A DNA stretch of 64,000 nucleotides from Hydractinia symbiolongicarpus (GCF_029227915.1 NC_079878.1:29911501-29975500), one strand, 5' to 3'; positions 12,791-26,656 are shown, counted from the first letter of the stretch. Notes: a model not told the origin generated them from the sequence alone. Made by a program: numbers and translations.

Positions 12791-13400
12791 TTTAAATTAG
12801 TTTTTCACCACTAAAACGCATAAGACTTTTAGTTTTCAAAAATGTCTTCATTTTTGATGAGACGCTGAATAAAAGAAGTTTAATCGCTGGCAAACGAAAA
12901 CCCGCGATTTCCCGTAAACCCAGGACTCGGCCCGTATAGTCGGACGTATACAAAGAAAGTACCCAGGGAGTAAACTGATTTCCCGAACGATTTTTCAAAT
13001 TATTTCAGCACCATTACAACAAATGAGACTTGTAGTTTTCAAAAATGTTTTCTTTTTTAATGAGAAGATTAATGAAACAGGTTTAATCACCGGCAAACGA
13101 AAACCCGCGATTTCCCGTAAATCCCGGGCTTGGCCCGTATAGTCGAATGTATACAAAGAAAGTACCCAGGGAGTAAACTCATTTCCCGAACGATTTTTTA
13201 AATTATTTTTTTCACCACTAAAACGCATGAGACTTGTAGTTTTCAAAAGTGTTTTCATTTTTGATGAGACGCTGAATAAAAGATGTTTAATCGCCGGCAA
13301 ACGAAAACCCGCGATTTCCCGTAAATCCGGGGCTTGGCCCGTATAGTCGAATGTATACAAAGAAAGTACCCAGGGAGTAAACTCATTTACCAAACGATTT
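12791..13400 (+). repeat. 3-monomer HOR (610 bp), copy 1
   Basis: The ordered units 'cgctggcaaac', 'tttcagcaccattacaac' and a standard monomer are repeated at +610 bp for the first two. The middle unit introduces the divergent 'gagaagattaatgaaa' segment, which is common further right. Confidence 0.75.
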
Positions 13401-13805
13401 TTCAAATTATTTTGTCACCACTAAAACGCATGAGACTTGTAGTTTTCAAAAGTGTTGTCATTTTAGATGAGATGCTGAATAAAAGAAGTTTAATCGCTGG
13501 CAAACGAAAACCCGCGATTTCCCGTAAACCCAGGACTCGGCCCGTATAGTCGGATGTATACAAAGAAAGTACCCAGGGAGTAAACTGATTTCCCGAACGA
13601 TTTTTCAAATTATTTCAGCACCACTACAACAAATGAGACTTGTAGTTTTCAAAAATGTTTTCTTTTTTAATGAGAAGATTAATGAAACAGGTTTAATCGC
13701 CGGCAAACGAAAACCCGCGATTTCCCGTAAATCCCGGGCTGGGCCCGTATAGTCGAATGTATACAAAGAAAGTACCCAGGGAGTAAACTCATTTCCCAAA
13801 CGATT
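13401..13805 (+). repeat. 3-monomer HOR, truncated copy 2 (two monomers)
   Basis: Repeats the first two monomers of the preceding unit ('gcaccactacaac' at 13,617 against 'gcaccattacaac' at 13,007). The third position is occupied by a different monomer ('aaagcccatgag'), so the copy is cut at a monomer boundary. Confidence 0.7.
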
Positions 13806-14626
13806 TTTTAAATTATTATTTCACCACTAAAGCCCATGAGACTTGTAGTTTTTAAAAATGTTTTCATTTTTGATGAGACGCTGAATAAAAGGAGTTTAAT
13901 CGCCGGCAAACGAAGACCCGCCATTTCCCGTAAACCCAGGACTCGGCCCGTATAGTCGGATGTATACAAAGAAAGTACCCAGGGAGTAAACTCATTTCCC
14001 GAACGATTTTTTAAAATATTTTTTTCACCACTAAAACGCATGAGACTTGTAGTTTTCAAAAATGTTTTCATTTTTGATGAGACGCTTAATGAAAGAGGTT
14101 TAATCGCCGGCAAACGAGAACCCGCGACTTCCCGTAAATCCCGGGCTTGGCCCGTATAGTCGAATGTATACAAAGAAAGTACCCTGTGAGTAAACTCATT
14201 TCCAGAACGATTGTTTAAATTATTTTTTTCACCACTAAAACGCATGAGTCTTGTAGTTTTCAAAAATGTTTTCATTTTTGATGAGACGCTGAATAAAAGA
14301 AGTTTAATCGCCGGCAAACGAAAACCCGCCATTTCCCGTAAACCCCGAACTCGGCCCGTACAGTCGAATGTATACAAGGAAAGTACGCAGGGAGTAAAAT
14401 CATTTCCCGAACGATTTTTTAAATTATTTTTTTCACCACTAAAACGCATGAGTCTTGTAGTTTTCAAAAATGTTTTCATTTTTGATGAGACGCTGAATAA
14501 AAGAAGTTTAATCGCCGTCAAACGAAAACCCGCGATTTCCCGTAAATCCCGGGCTTTGCCCGTATAGTCAAAAGTATACAAAGAAAGTACCCAGGGAGTA
14601 AACTTATTCACCAAACGATTTTTCAA
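13806..14626 (+). repeat. Four consecutive 204-bp monomers
   Basis: These units are each 204 bp instead of 203, mainly through an extra T in the tract before 'caccac'. Because 204 is divisible by three, an antisense frame of 272 codons stays open across all four (13,808-14,626), coding a 68-residue repeat. I regard this as a length effect and not a gene: there is no conserved start context or unique domain, and neighbouring 203-bp units destroy the frame. Confidence 0.7.
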
Positions 14627-17600
14627 ATTATTTTGTCACCACTAAAACGCATGAGACTTGTAGTTTTCAAAAGTGTTTTCATTTCTGATGAGACGCTGAA
14701 TAAAAGAAGTTTAATCCCTGGCAAACGAAAACCCGCGATTTCCCGTAAAACCCGGGCTTGGCCCGTATAGTTGTATGTATCTAAAGAAAGTACCCAGTGA
14801 GTAAACTGATTTCCCGAATGATTTTTCAAATTATTTCTGCACCACTAGAACAAATGAGACTTGTAGTTTTCAAAAATGTTTTCATTTTTAATGAGAAGAT
14901 TAATGAAAGAGGTTTAATCGCCGGCAAACGAAAACCCGCGATTTCCCGTAAATCCCGGGCTTAGCCCGTATAGTCGAATGTATACAAAGAAAGTACCCAG
15001 GGAGTAAACTCATTTCCCGAACGATTTTTTCAATTATTTTTTTCACCACTAAAACGCATGAGACTTGTAGTTTTCGAAAATGTTTTCATTTTTGATGAGA
15101 CGCTTAATGAAAGAGGTTTAATCGCCGGCAAACGAAAACCCGCGATTTCCCGTAAATCCCAGGCTTGGCCCGTATAGTCGAATGTATACAAAGAAAGTAC
15201 CCTGTGAGTAAACTCATTTCCAGAACGATTGTTTAAATTATTTTTCCACCACTAAAACGCATAAGACTTGTAGTTTACAAAACTTTTTTCATTTTTGATG
15301 AGACGCTGAATAAAAGAAGTTTAATCGCCGGCAAACTAAAACCCGCCATTTCCCGTAAACCCCGGACTCGACCCGTATAGTGGAATGTATACAAAGAAAG
15401 TACCCTGTGAGTAAACTCATTTCCAGAACGATTGTTTAAATTATTTTTCCACCACTAAAACGCATGAGACTTGTAGTTTTCAAAAATGTTTTCATTTTTG
15501 ATGAGACGCTGAATAAAAGAAGTTTAATCGCCGGCAAACTAAAACCCGCCATTTCCCGTAAACCCCGGACTCGACCCGTAGAGTGGAATGTATACAAAGA
15601 AAGTACCCAGGGAGTAAAATCATTTCCCGAACGATTTTTTAAAGTATTTTTTTCACCACTAAAACGCATGAGACTTGTAGTTTTCAAAAATGTTTTCATT
15701 TTTGATGAGACGATAAATAAAAGAAGTTTAATCGCCGTCAAACGAAAACCTGCGATTTCCCGTAAATCCCGGGCTTGGCCCGTATAGTCAAAAGTATACA
15801 AAGAAAGTACCCAGGGAGTAAACTCCTTTACCAAACGATTTTTCAAACTATTTTGTCACCACTAAAACGCATGAGACTTGTAGTTTTCAAAAGTGTTTTC
15901 ATTTTTGATGAGACGCTGAATAAAAGAAGTTTAGTCGCTGGCAAACGAAAACCCGCGATTTTCCGTAAAACCCGGGCTTGGCCCGTATAGTTGTATGTAT
16001 CTAAAGAAAGTACCCAGGGAGTAAACTGATTTCCCGAACGATTTTCAATTTATTTCTGCACCACTAGAACAAATGAGACTTGTAGTTTTCAAAAATGTTT
16101 TCATTTTTAATGAGAAGATTAATGAAAGAGGTTTAATCGCCGGCAAACGAAAACCTGCGATTTCCCGTAAATCCCGGGCTTGGCCCGTATAGTCGAATGT
16201 ATACAAAGAAAGTACCCAGGGAGTAAACTCATTTCCCAAGCGATTTTTTAAATTATTATTTCACCACTAAAGCCCATGAGACTTGTAGTTTTTAAAAATG
16301 TTTTCATTTTTGATGAGACGCTGAATAAAAGGAGTTTAATCGCCAGCAAACGAAGACCCGCCATTTCCCGTAAACCCAGGACTCGGCCCGTATAGTCAAA
16401 AATATACAAAGAAAGTACCCAGGGAGTAAACTCATTTCCCGAACGATTTTTTAAAGTATTTTTTCACCACTAAAACGCATGAGACTTGTAGTTTTCAGAA
16501 ATGTTTTCATTTTTGATAAGACAATTAATGAAAGTGGTTTAATCGCCGGCAAACGAAAACCCGCGATTTCCCGTAAATCCCGGGTTTGGCCCGTATAGTC
16601 GAATGTATACAAAGAAAGTACCCATTGAGTAAACTCATTTCCAAAACGATTTTTTAAATTATCTTTTCACCACTAAAACGCATGAGACTTGTAGTTTTCA
16701 AAAATCTTTTCATTTTTAATGAGACGCTGAATAAAAGAAGTTTAATCGCCGTCAAACGAAAACCCGCGATTTCCCGTAAATCCCGGGCTTTGCCCGTATA
16801 GTCAAAAGTATACAAAGAAAGTACCCAGGGAGTAAACTTATTTACCAAACGATTTTTCAAATTATTTTGTCACCACTTAAACGCATGAGACTTGTAGTTT
16901 TCAAAAGTGTTTTCATTTCTGATGAGACGCTGAATAAAAGAAGTTTAATCCCTGGCAAACGAAAACCCGCGATTTCCCGTAAAACCCGGGCTTGGCCCGT
17001 ATAGTTGTATGTATCTAAAGAAAGTACCCAGGGAGTAAACTGATTTCCCGAATGATTTTTCAAATTATTTCTGCACCACTAGAACAAATGAGACTTGTAG
17101 TTTTCAAAAATGTTTTCAGTTTTTAATGAGAAGATTAATAAAAGAGGTTTAATCGCCGGCAAACGAAAACCCGCGATTTCCCGTAAATCCCGGGCTTAGC
17201 CCGTATAGTCGAATGTATACAAAGAAAGTACCCAGGGAGTAAACTCATTTCCCGAACGATTTATTCAATTATTTTTTTCACCACTAAAACGCATGAGACT
17301 TGTAGTTTTCGAAAATGTTTTCATTTTTGATGAGACGCTTAATGAAAGAGGTTTAATCGCCGGCAAACGAAAACCCGCGATTTCCCGTAAAACCCGGGCT
17401 TGGCCCGTATAGTTGTATGTATCTAAAGAAAGTACCCAGGGAGTAAACTGATTTCCCGAATGATTTTTCAAATTATTTCTGCACCACTAGAACAAATGAG
17501 ACTTGTAGTTTTTAAAAATGTTTTCATTTTTAATGAGAAGATTAATGAAAGAGGTTTAATCGCCGGCAAACGAAAACCCGCGATTTCCCGTAAATCCCGG

Positions 17601-18714
17601 GCTTAGCCCGTATAATCGAATGTATACAAAGAAAGTACCCAGGGAGTAAACTCATTTCCCGAACGATTTTTTCAATTATTTTTTTCACCACTAAAACGCA
17701 TGAGACTTGTAGTTTTCGAAAATGTTTTCATTTTTGATGAGACGCTTAATGAAAGAGGTTTAATCGCCGGCAAGCGAAAACCCGCGATTTCCCGTAAATC
17801 CCGGGCTTGGCCCGTATAGTCGAATGTATACAAAGAAAGTACCCTGTGAGTAAACTCATTTCCAGAACGATTGTTTAAATTATTTTTCCACCACTAAAAC
17901 GCATAAGACTTGTAGTTTACAAAACTTTTTTCATTTTTGATGAGACGCTGAATAAAAGAAGTTTAATCGCCGGCAAACTAAAACCCGCCATTTCCCGTAA
18001 ACCCCGGACTCGACCCGTATAGTGGAATGTATACAAAGAAAGTACCCAGGGAGTAAAATCATTTCCCGAACGATTTTTTAAAGTATTTTTTTCACCACTA
18101 AAACGCATGAGACTTGTAGTTTTCAAAAATGTTTTCATTTTTGATGAGACGATAAATAAAAGAAGTTTATTCGCCGTCAAACGAAAACCTGCGATTTCCC
18201 GTAAATCCCGGGCTTGGCCCGTATAGTCAAAAATATACAAAGAAAGTACCCAGGGAGTAAACTCATTTCCCGAACGATTTTTTAAAATATTTTTTCACCA
18301 CTAAAACGCATGAGACTTGTAGTTTTCAGAAATGTTTTCATTTTTGATAAGACAATTAATGAAAGTGGTTTAATCGCCGGCAAACGAAAACCCGCGATTT
18401 CCCGTAAATCCCGGGTTTGGCCCGTATAGTCGAATGTATACAAAGAAAGTACCCATTGAGTAAACTCATTTCCAAAACGATTTTTTAAATTATCTTTTCA
18501 CCACTAAAACGCATGAGACTTGTAGTTTTCAAAAATCTTTTCATTTTTGATGAGACGCTGAATAAAAGAAGTTTAATCGCCGTCAAACGAAAACCCGCGA
18601 TTTCCCGTAAATCCCGGGCTTTGCCCGTATAGTCAAAAGTATACAAAGAAAGTACCCAGGGAGTAAACTTATTTACCAAACGATTTTTCAAATTATTTTG
18701 TCACCACTTACACG
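14627..18714 (+). repeat. Mixed satellite block with 'ttgtatgtatct' monomers
   Basis: About 20 units drawn from a limited set: 'ttgtatgtatctaaag' monomers (14,771; 15,991; 17,005; 17,413), 'gcaccactagaacaaatg' monomers, 'tttacaaaactttttt' monomers and 'gacaattaatg' monomers. Stretches recur at long distance. For example 16,045-16,650 matches 21,128-21,740, and 16,654-16,860 matches 18,485-18,691. No simple single HOR period covers the block. Confidence 0.75.
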
Positions 18715-19864
18715 CATGAGACTTGTAGTTTTCAAAAGTGTTTTCATTTCTGATGAGACGCTGAATAAAAGAAGTTTAATCCCTGGCAAACGAAAACCCG
18801 CGATTTCCCGTAAAACCCGGGCTTGGCCCGTATAGTTGTATGTATCTAAAGAAAGTACCCAGGGAGTAAACTGATTTCCCGAATGATTTTTCAAATTATT
18901 TCTGCACCACTAGAACAAATGAGACTTGTAGTTTTCAAAAATGTTTTCATTTTTAATGAGAAGATTAATGAAAGAGGTTTAATCGCCGGCAAACGAAAAC
19001 CCGCGATTTCCCGTAAATCCCAGGCTTAGCCCGTATAATCGAATGTATACAAAGAAAGTACCCAGGGAGTAAACTCATTTCCCGAACGATTTTTTCAATT
19101 ATTTTTTTCACCACTAAAACGCATGAGACTTGTAGTTTTCGAAAATGTTTTCATTTTTGATGAGACGCTTAATGAAAGATGTTTAATCGCCGGCAAACGA
19201 AAACCCGCGATTTCCCGTAAATCCCGGGCTTGGCCCGTATAGTCGAATGTATACAAAGAAAGTACCCTGTGAGTAAACTCATTTCCAGAACGATTGTTTA
19301 AATTATTTTTCCACCACTAAAACGCATAAGACTTGCAGTTTACAAAACTTTTTTCATTTTTGATGAGACGCTGAATAAAAGAAGTTTAATCGCCGGCAAA
19401 CTAAAACCCGCCATTTCCCGTAAACCCCGGACTCGACCCGTATAGTGGAATGTATACAAAGAAAGTACCCAGGGAGTAAAATCATTTCCCGAACGATTTT
19501 TTAAAGTATTTTTTTCACCACTAAAACGCATGAGACTTGTAGTTTTCAAAAATGTTTTCATTTTTGATGAGACGCTAAATAAAAGAAGTTTAATCGCCGT
19601 CAAACGAAAACCTGCGATTTCCCGTAAATCCCGGGCTTGGCCCGTATAGTCAAAAGTATACAAAGAAAGTACCCAGGGAGTAAACTCCTTTACCAAACGA
19701 TTTTTCAAACTATTTTGTCACCACTAAAACGCATGAGACTTGTAGTTTTCAAAAGTGTTTTCATTTTTGATGAGACGCTGAATAAAAGACGTTTAGTCGC
19801 TGGCAAACGAAAACCCGCGATTTCCCGTAAAACCCGGGCTTGGCCCGTATAGTTGTATGTATCT
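18715..19864 (+). repeat. 6-monomer repeat (offset 1,221 bp), copy 1
   Basis: Matches 19,936-21,085 at an offset of 1,221 bp (6 monomers plus 3 bases). Diagnostics are 'cttgcagtttac' (19,331 and 20,552), 'catttctgatg' and 'ttgtatgtat' (18,836 and 20,057; 19,853 and 21,074). At 19,865 a hybrid monomer begins: it starts as the 'ttgtatgtat' type and ends as the 'taaaatcatttccc' type. Confidence 0.75.
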
Positions 19865-19935
19865 AAACAAAGTACCCAGGGAGTAAAATCATTTCCCGAA
19901 CGATTTTTTAAAGTATTTTTTTCACCACTAAAACG
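19865..19935 (+). repeat. Junction segment between 6-monomer copies
   Basis: A 71-bp stretch that does not follow the 1,221-bp register. It joins 'ttgtatgtatctaaac' to 'aaaatcatttcccgaacg' and 'taaagtattttttt', a combination absent from the flanking copies. This is the signature of an exchange between two monomer types. Confidence 0.55.
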
Positions 19936-21085
19936 CATGAGACTTGTAGTTTTCAAAAGTGTTTTCATTTCTGATGAGACGCTGAATAAAAGAAGTTTAA
20001 TCCCTGGCAAACGAAAACCCGCGATTTCCCGTAAAACCCGGGCTTGGCCCGTATAGTTGTATGTATTTAAAGAAAGTACCCAGGGAGTAAACTGATTTCC
20101 CGAATGATTTTTCAAATTATTTCTGCACCACTAGAACAAATGAGACTTGTAGTTTTCAAAAATGTTTTCATTTTTAATGAGAAGATTAATGAAAGAGGTT
20201 TAATCGCCGGCAAACGAAAACCCGCGATTTCCCGTAAATCCCAGGCTTAGCCCGTATAGTCGAATGTATACAAAGAAAGTACCCAGGGAGTAAACTCATT
20301 TCCCGAACGATTTTTTCAATTATTTTTTTCACCACTAAAACGCATGAGACTTGTAGTTTTCGAAAATGTTTTCATTTTTGATGAGACGCTTAATGAAAGA
20401 GGTTTAATCGCCGGCAAACGAAAACCCGCGATTTCCCGTAAATCCCGGGCTTGGCCCGTATAGCCGAATGTATACAAAGAAAGTACCCTGTGAGTAAACT
20501 CATTTCCAGAACGATTGTTTAAATTATTTTTCCACCACTAAAACGCATAAGACTTGCAGTTTACAAAACTTTTTTCATTTTTGATGAGACGCTGAATAAA
20601 AGAAGTTTAATCGCCGGCAAACTAAAACCCGCCATTTCCCGTAAACCCCGGACTCGACCCGTATAGTGGAATGTATACAAAGAAAGTACCCAGGGAGTAA
20701 AATCATTTCCCGAACGATTTTTTAAAGTATTTTTTTCACCACTAAAACGCATGAGACTTGTAGTTTTCAAAAATGTTTTCATTTTTGATGAGACGCTAAA
20801 TAAATGAAGTTTAATCGCCGTCAAACGAAAACCTGCGATTTCCCGTAAATCCCGGGCTTGGCCCGTATAGTCAAAAGTATACAAAGAAAGTACCCAGGGA
20901 GTAAACTCCTTTACGAAACGATTTTTCAAACTATTTTGTCACCACTAAAACGCATGAGACTTGTAGTTTTCAAAAGTGTTTTGATTTTTGATGAGACGCT
21001 GAATAAAAGAAGTTTAGTCGCTGGCAAACGAAAACCCGCGATTTCCCGCAAAACCCGGGCTTGGCCCGTATAGTTGTATGTATCT
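19936..21085 (+). repeat. 6-monomer repeat, copy 2
   Basis: Second copy of 18,715-19,864. Private differences include 'tgtatttaaag' near 20,060, 'tagccgaatg' at 20,461 and 'ttttgattttt' near 20,980. Confidence 0.75.
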
Positions 21086-23708
21086 AAAGAAAGTACCCAG
21101 GGAGTAAACTGATTTCCCGAACGATTTTCAATTTATTTCTGCACCACTAGAACAAATGAGACTTGTAGTTTTCAAAAATGTTTTCATTTTTAATGAGAAG
21201 ATTAATGAAAGAGGTTTAATCGCCGGCAAACGAAAACCCGCGATTTCCCGTAAATCCCGGGCTTGGCCCGTATAGTCGAATGTATACAAAGAAAGTACCC
21301 AGGGAGTAAACTCATTTCCCAAGCGATTTTTTAAATTATTATTTCACCACTAAAGCCCATGAGACTTGTAGTTTTTAAAAATGTTTTCATTTTTGATGAG
21401 ACGCTGAATAAAAGGAGTTTAATCGCCAGCAAACGAAGACCCGCCATTTCCCGTAAACCCAGGACTCGGCCCGTATAGTCAAAAATATACAAAGAAAGTA
21501 CCCAGGGAGTAAACTCATTTCCCGAACGATTTTTTAAAATACTTTTTCACCACTAAAACGCATGAGACTTGTAGTTTTCAGAAATGTTTTCTTTTTTGAT
21601 AAGACAATTAATGAAAGTGGTTTAATCGCCGGCAAACGAAAACCCGCGATTTCCCGTAAATCCCGGGTTTGGCCCGTATAGTCGAATGTATACAAAGAAA
21701 GTACCCATTGAGTAAACTCATTTCCAAAACGATTTTTTAAATTATCTTTTCACCACTAAAACGCACGAGACTTGTAGTTTTCAAAAATCTTTTCATTTTT
21801 GATGAGACGCTGAATAAAAGAAGTTTAATCGCCGGCAAACAAAAACCCGCCATTTCCCGTAAACCCCGGACTCGGCCCGTATAGTCGGATGTATACAAAG
21901 AAAGTACCCAGGGAGTAAAATCATTTCCCGAACGATTTTTTAAATTATTTTTTTCACCACTAAAACGCATGAGACTTGTAGTTTTCAAAAATGTTTTCAT
22001 TTTTGATGAGACGCTTAATGAAAGAGGTTTAATCGCCGGCAAACGAAAACCCGCGATTTCCCGTAAATCCCGGGCTTGGCCCGTATAGTCGGATGTATAC
22101 AAAGAAAGTACCCAGGGAGTAAAATCATTTCCCGAACGATTTTTTAAATTATTTTTTTCACCACTAAAACGCATGAGACTTGTAGTTTTCAAAAATGTTT
22201 TCATTTTTGATGAGACGCTTAATGAAAGAGGTTTAATCGCCGGCAAACGAAAACCCGCGATTTCCCGTAAATTCCGGGCTTGGCCCGTATAGTGGAATGT
22301 ATACAAAGAAAGTACCCTGTGAGTAAACTCATTTCCAGAACGATTGTTTAAATTATTTTTACACCACTAAAACGCATGAGACTTGTAGTTTTCAGAAATG
22401 TTTTCATTTTTGATAAGACGGTTAATGAAAGTGGTTTAATCGCCGGCAAACTAAAACCCGCCATTTTCCGTAAACCCCGGACTCGACCCGTATAGTGGAA
22501 TGTATACAAAGAAAGTACCCAGGGAGTAAAATCATTTCCCGAACGATTTTTTAAAGTATTTTTTTCACCCCTAAAACGCATGAGACTTGTAGTTTTCAAA
22601 AGTGTTTTCATTTCTGATGAGACGCTGAATAAAAGAAGTTTAATCCCTGGCAAACGAAAACCCGCGATTTCCCGTAAAACCCGGGCTTGGCCCGTATAGT
22701 TGTATGTATCTAAAGAAAGTACCCAGGGAGTAAACTGATTTCCCGAATGATTTTTCAAATTATTTCTGCACCACTAGAACAAATGAGACTTGTAGTTTTC
22801 AAAAATGTTTTCATTTTTAATGAGAAGATTAATGAAAGAGGTTTAATCGCCGGCAAACGAAAACCCGCCATTTCCCGTAAATCCCGGGCTTAGCCCGTAT
22901 AGTCGAATGTATACAAAGAAAGTACCCAGGGAGTAAACTCATTTCCCGAACGATTTTTTCAATTATTTTTTTCACCACTAAAACGCATGAGACTTGTAGT
23001 TTTCGAAAATGTTTTCATTTTTGATGAGACGCTTAATGAAAGAGGTTTAATCGCCGGCAAACGAAAACCCGAGATTTCCCGTAAATCCCGGGATTGGCCC
23101 GTATAGTCGAATGTATACAAAGAAAGTACCCTGTGAGTAAACTCATTTCCAGAACGATTGTTTAAATTATTTTTCCACCACTAAAACGCATAAGACTTGT
23201 AGTTTACAAAACTTTTTTCATTTTTGATGAGACGCTGAAAAAAAGAAGTTTAATCGCCGGCAAACTAAAACCCGCCATTTCCCGTAAACCCCGGACTCGA
23301 CCCGTATAGTGGAATGTATACAAAGAAAGTACCCAGGGAGTAAAATCATTTCCCGAACGATTTTTTAAAGTATTTTTTTCACCACTAAAACGCATGAGAC
23401 TTGTAGTTTTCAAAAATGTTTTCATTTTTGATGAGACGATAAATAAAAGAAGTTTAATCGCCGTCAAACGAAAACCTGCGATTCCCCGTAAATCCCGGGC
23501 TTGGCCCGTATAGTCAAAAGTATACAAAGAAAGTACCCAGGGAGTAAACTCCTTTACCAAACGATTTTTCAAACTATTTTGTCACCACTAAAACGCATGA
23601 GACTTGTAGTTTTCAAAAGTGTTTTCATTTTTGATGAGACGCTGAATAAAAGAAGTTTAGTCGCTGGCAAACGAAAACCCGCGATTTCCCGTAAAACCCG
23701 GGCTTGGC
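21086..23708 (+). repeat. Mixed satellite block, 13-monomer register
   Basis: Many sites recur 2,643 bp apart (20,565 and 23,208; 21,128 and 23,771), 13 monomers, tying this block to the previous one. It includes three consecutive near-204-bp units (21,737-22,306), which leave a 189-codon antisense frame open, and 'gataagacggttaatg' monomers that become common after 26 kb. Confidence 0.7.
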
Positions 23709-24316
23709 CCGTATAGTTGTATGTATCTAAAGAAAGTACCCAGGGAGTAAACTGATTTCCCGAACGATTTTCAATTTATTTCTGCACCACTAGAACAAAT
23801 GAGACTTGTAGTTTTCAAAAATGTTTTCATTTTTAATGAGAAGATTAATGAAAGAGGTTTAATCGCTGGCAAACGAAAACCCGCGATTTCCCGTAAATCC
23901 CGGGCTTGGCCCGTATAGTCGAATGTATACAAAGAAAGTACCCAGGGAGTAAACTCATTTCCCAAGCGATTTTTTAAATTATTATTTCACCACTAAAGCC
24001 CATGAGACTTGTAGTTTTTAAAAATGTTTTCATTTTTGATGAGACGCTGAATAAAAGGAGTTTAATCGCCAGCAAACGAAGACCCGCCATTTCCCGTAAA
24101 CCCAGGACTCGGCCCGTATAGTCAAAAATATACAAAGAAAGTACCCAGGGAGTAAACTCATTTCCCGAACGATTTTTTAAAATATTTTTTCACCACTAAA
24201 ACGCATGAGACTTGTAGTTTTCAGAAATGTTTTCATTTTTGATAAGACATTTAATGAAAGTGGTTTAATCGCCGGCAAACGAAAACCCGCGATTTCCCGT
24301 AAATCCCGGGTTTGGC
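23709..24316 (+). repeat. 3-monomer tandem duplication (608 bp), copy 1
   Basis: Three units ('ttgtatgtatctaaag', 'gcaccactagaac', 'aaagcccatgag...gataagacatttaatg') are repeated at once at +608 bp. Confidence 0.8.
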
Positions 24317-24924
24317 CCGTATAGTTGTATGTATCTAAAGAAAGTACCCAGGGAGTAAACTGATTTCCCGAACGATTTTCAATTTATTTCTGCACCACTA
24401 GAACAAATGAGACTTGTAGTTTTCAAAAATGTTTTCATTTTTAATGAGAAGATTAATGAAAGAGGTTTAATCGCTGGCAAACGAAAACCCGCGATTTCCC
24501 GTAAATCCCGGGCTTGGCCCGTATAGTCGAATGTATACAAAGAAAGTACCCAGGGAGTAAACTCATTTCCCAAGCGATTTTTTAAATTATTATTTCACCA
24601 CTAAAGCCCATGAGACTTGTAGTTTTTAAAAATGTTTTCATTTTTGATGAGACGCTGAATAAAAGGAGTTTAATCGCCAGCAAACGAAGACCCGCCATTT
24701 CCCGTAAACCCAGGACTCGGCCCGTATAGTCAAAAATATACAAAGAAAGTACCCAGGGAGTAAACTCATTTCCCGAACGATTTTTTAAAATATTTTTTCA
24801 CCACTAAAACGCATGAGACTTGTAGTTTTCAGAAATGTTTTCATTTTTGATAAGACATTTAATGAAAGTGGTTTAATCGCCGGGAAACGAAAACCCGCGA
24901 TTTCCCGTAAATCCCGGGTTTGGC
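24317..24924 (+). repeat. 3-monomer tandem duplication (608 bp), copy 2
   Basis: Near-perfect copy of the preceding 608 bp. A private change 'cgccgggaaacg' (24,876 region) distinguishes it. Such low divergence marks a recent event. Confidence 0.8.
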
Positions 24925-26036
24925 CCGTATAGTCGAATGTATACAAAGAAAGTACCCATTGAGTAAACTCATTTCCAAAACGATTTTTTAAATTATCTTT
25001 TCACCACTAAAACGCATGAGACTTGTAGTTTTCAAAAGTGTTTTCATTTCTGATGAGACGCTGAATAAAAGAAGTTTAATCCCTGGCAAACGAAAACCCG
25101 CGATTTCCCGTAAAACCCGGGCTTGGCCCGTATAGTTGTATGTATCTAAAGAAAGTACCCAGGGAGTAAACTGATTTCCCGAATGATTTTTCAAATTATT
25201 TCTGCACCACTAGAACAAATGAGACTTGTAGTTTTCAAAAATGTTTTCATTTTTAATGAGAAGATTAATGAAAGAGGTTTAATCGCCGGCAAACGAAAAC
25301 CCGCGATTTCCCGTAAATCCCGGGCTTAGCCCGTATAGTCGAATGTATACAAAGAAAGTACCCAGGGAATAAACTCATTTCCCGAACGATTTTTTCAATT
25401 ATTTTTTTCACCACTAAAACGCATGAGACTTGTAGTTTTCGAAAATGTTTTCATTTTTGATGAGACGCTTAATGAAAGAGGTTTAATCGCCGGCAAACGA
25501 AAACCCGCGATTTCCCGTAAATCCCGGGCTTGGCCCGTATAGTCGAATGTATACAAAGAAAGTACCCTGTAAGTAAACTCATTTCCAGAACGATTGTTTA
25601 AATTATTTTTCCACCACTAAAACGCATAAGACTTGCAGTTTACAAAACTTTTTTCATTTTTGATGAGACGCTGAATAAAAGAAGTTTAATCGCCGGCAAA
25701 CTAAAACCCGCCATTTCCCGTAAACCCCGGACTCGACCCGTATAGTGGAATGTATACAAAGAAAGTACCCAGGGAGTAAAATCATTTCCCGAACGATTTT
25801 TTAAAGTATTTTTTTCACCACTAAAACGCATGAGACTTGTAGTTTTCAAAAATGTTTTCATTTTTGATGAGACGCTAAATAAAAGAAGTTTAATCGCCGT
25901 CAAACGAAAACCTGCGATTTCCCGTAAATCCCGGGCTTGGCCCGTATAGTCAAAAGTATACAAAGAAAGTACCCAGGGAGTAAACTCCTTTACCAAACGA
26001 TTTTTCAAACTATTTTGTCACCACTAAAACGCATGA
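24925..26036 (+). repeat. Satellite block repeating the 18.7-19.8 kb series
   Basis: About five monomers whose order and rare variants ('catttctgatg', 'cttgcagtttac', 'taaagtattttttt', 'cctttaccaaacg') reproduce 18,715-19,850. This is a third copy of that 6-monomer series about 6.3 kb away. Confidence 0.75.
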
Positions 26037-26656
26037 GACTTGTAGTTTTCAAAAGTGTTTTCATTTTTGATGAGACGCTGAATAAAAGAAGTTTAGTCGC
26101 TGGCAAACGAAAACCCGCGATTTCCCGTAAAACCCGGGCTTGGCCCGTATAGTTGTATGTATCTAAAGAAAGTACCCAGGGAGTAAACTGATTTCCCGAA
26201 CGATTTTCAATTTATTTCTGCACCACTAGAACAAATGAGACTTGTAGTTTTCAAAAATGTTTTCATTTTTAATGAGAAGATTAATGAAAGAGGTTTAATC
26301 GCCAGCAAACGAAGACCCGCCATTTCCCGTAAACCCAGGACTCGGCCCGTATAGTCAAAAATATACAAAGAAAGTACCCATTGAGTAAACTCATTTCCAA
26401 AACGATTTTTTAAATTATCTTTTCACCACTAAAACGCATGAGACTTGTAGTTTTCAAAAATCTTTTCATTTTTGATGAGACGCTGAATAAAAGAAGTTTA
26501 ATCGCCGGCAACAAAAACCCGCCATTTCCCGTAAACCCCGGACTCGGCCCGTATAGTCGGATGAATACAAAGAAAGTACCCAGGGAGTAAAATCATTTCC
26601 CGAACGATTTTTTAAATTATTTTTTTCACCACTAAAACGCATGAGACTTGTAGTTT

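Noticed and set aside
13808-14626. Long antisense open frames (up to 272 codons) and sense frames of about 60-118 codons recurring through the window
   Set aside because: They repeat with the 203/204-bp unit, appear on both strands at the same place, begin and end according to monomer length, and show no domain, start context or codon signature. They are shadows of the satellite.
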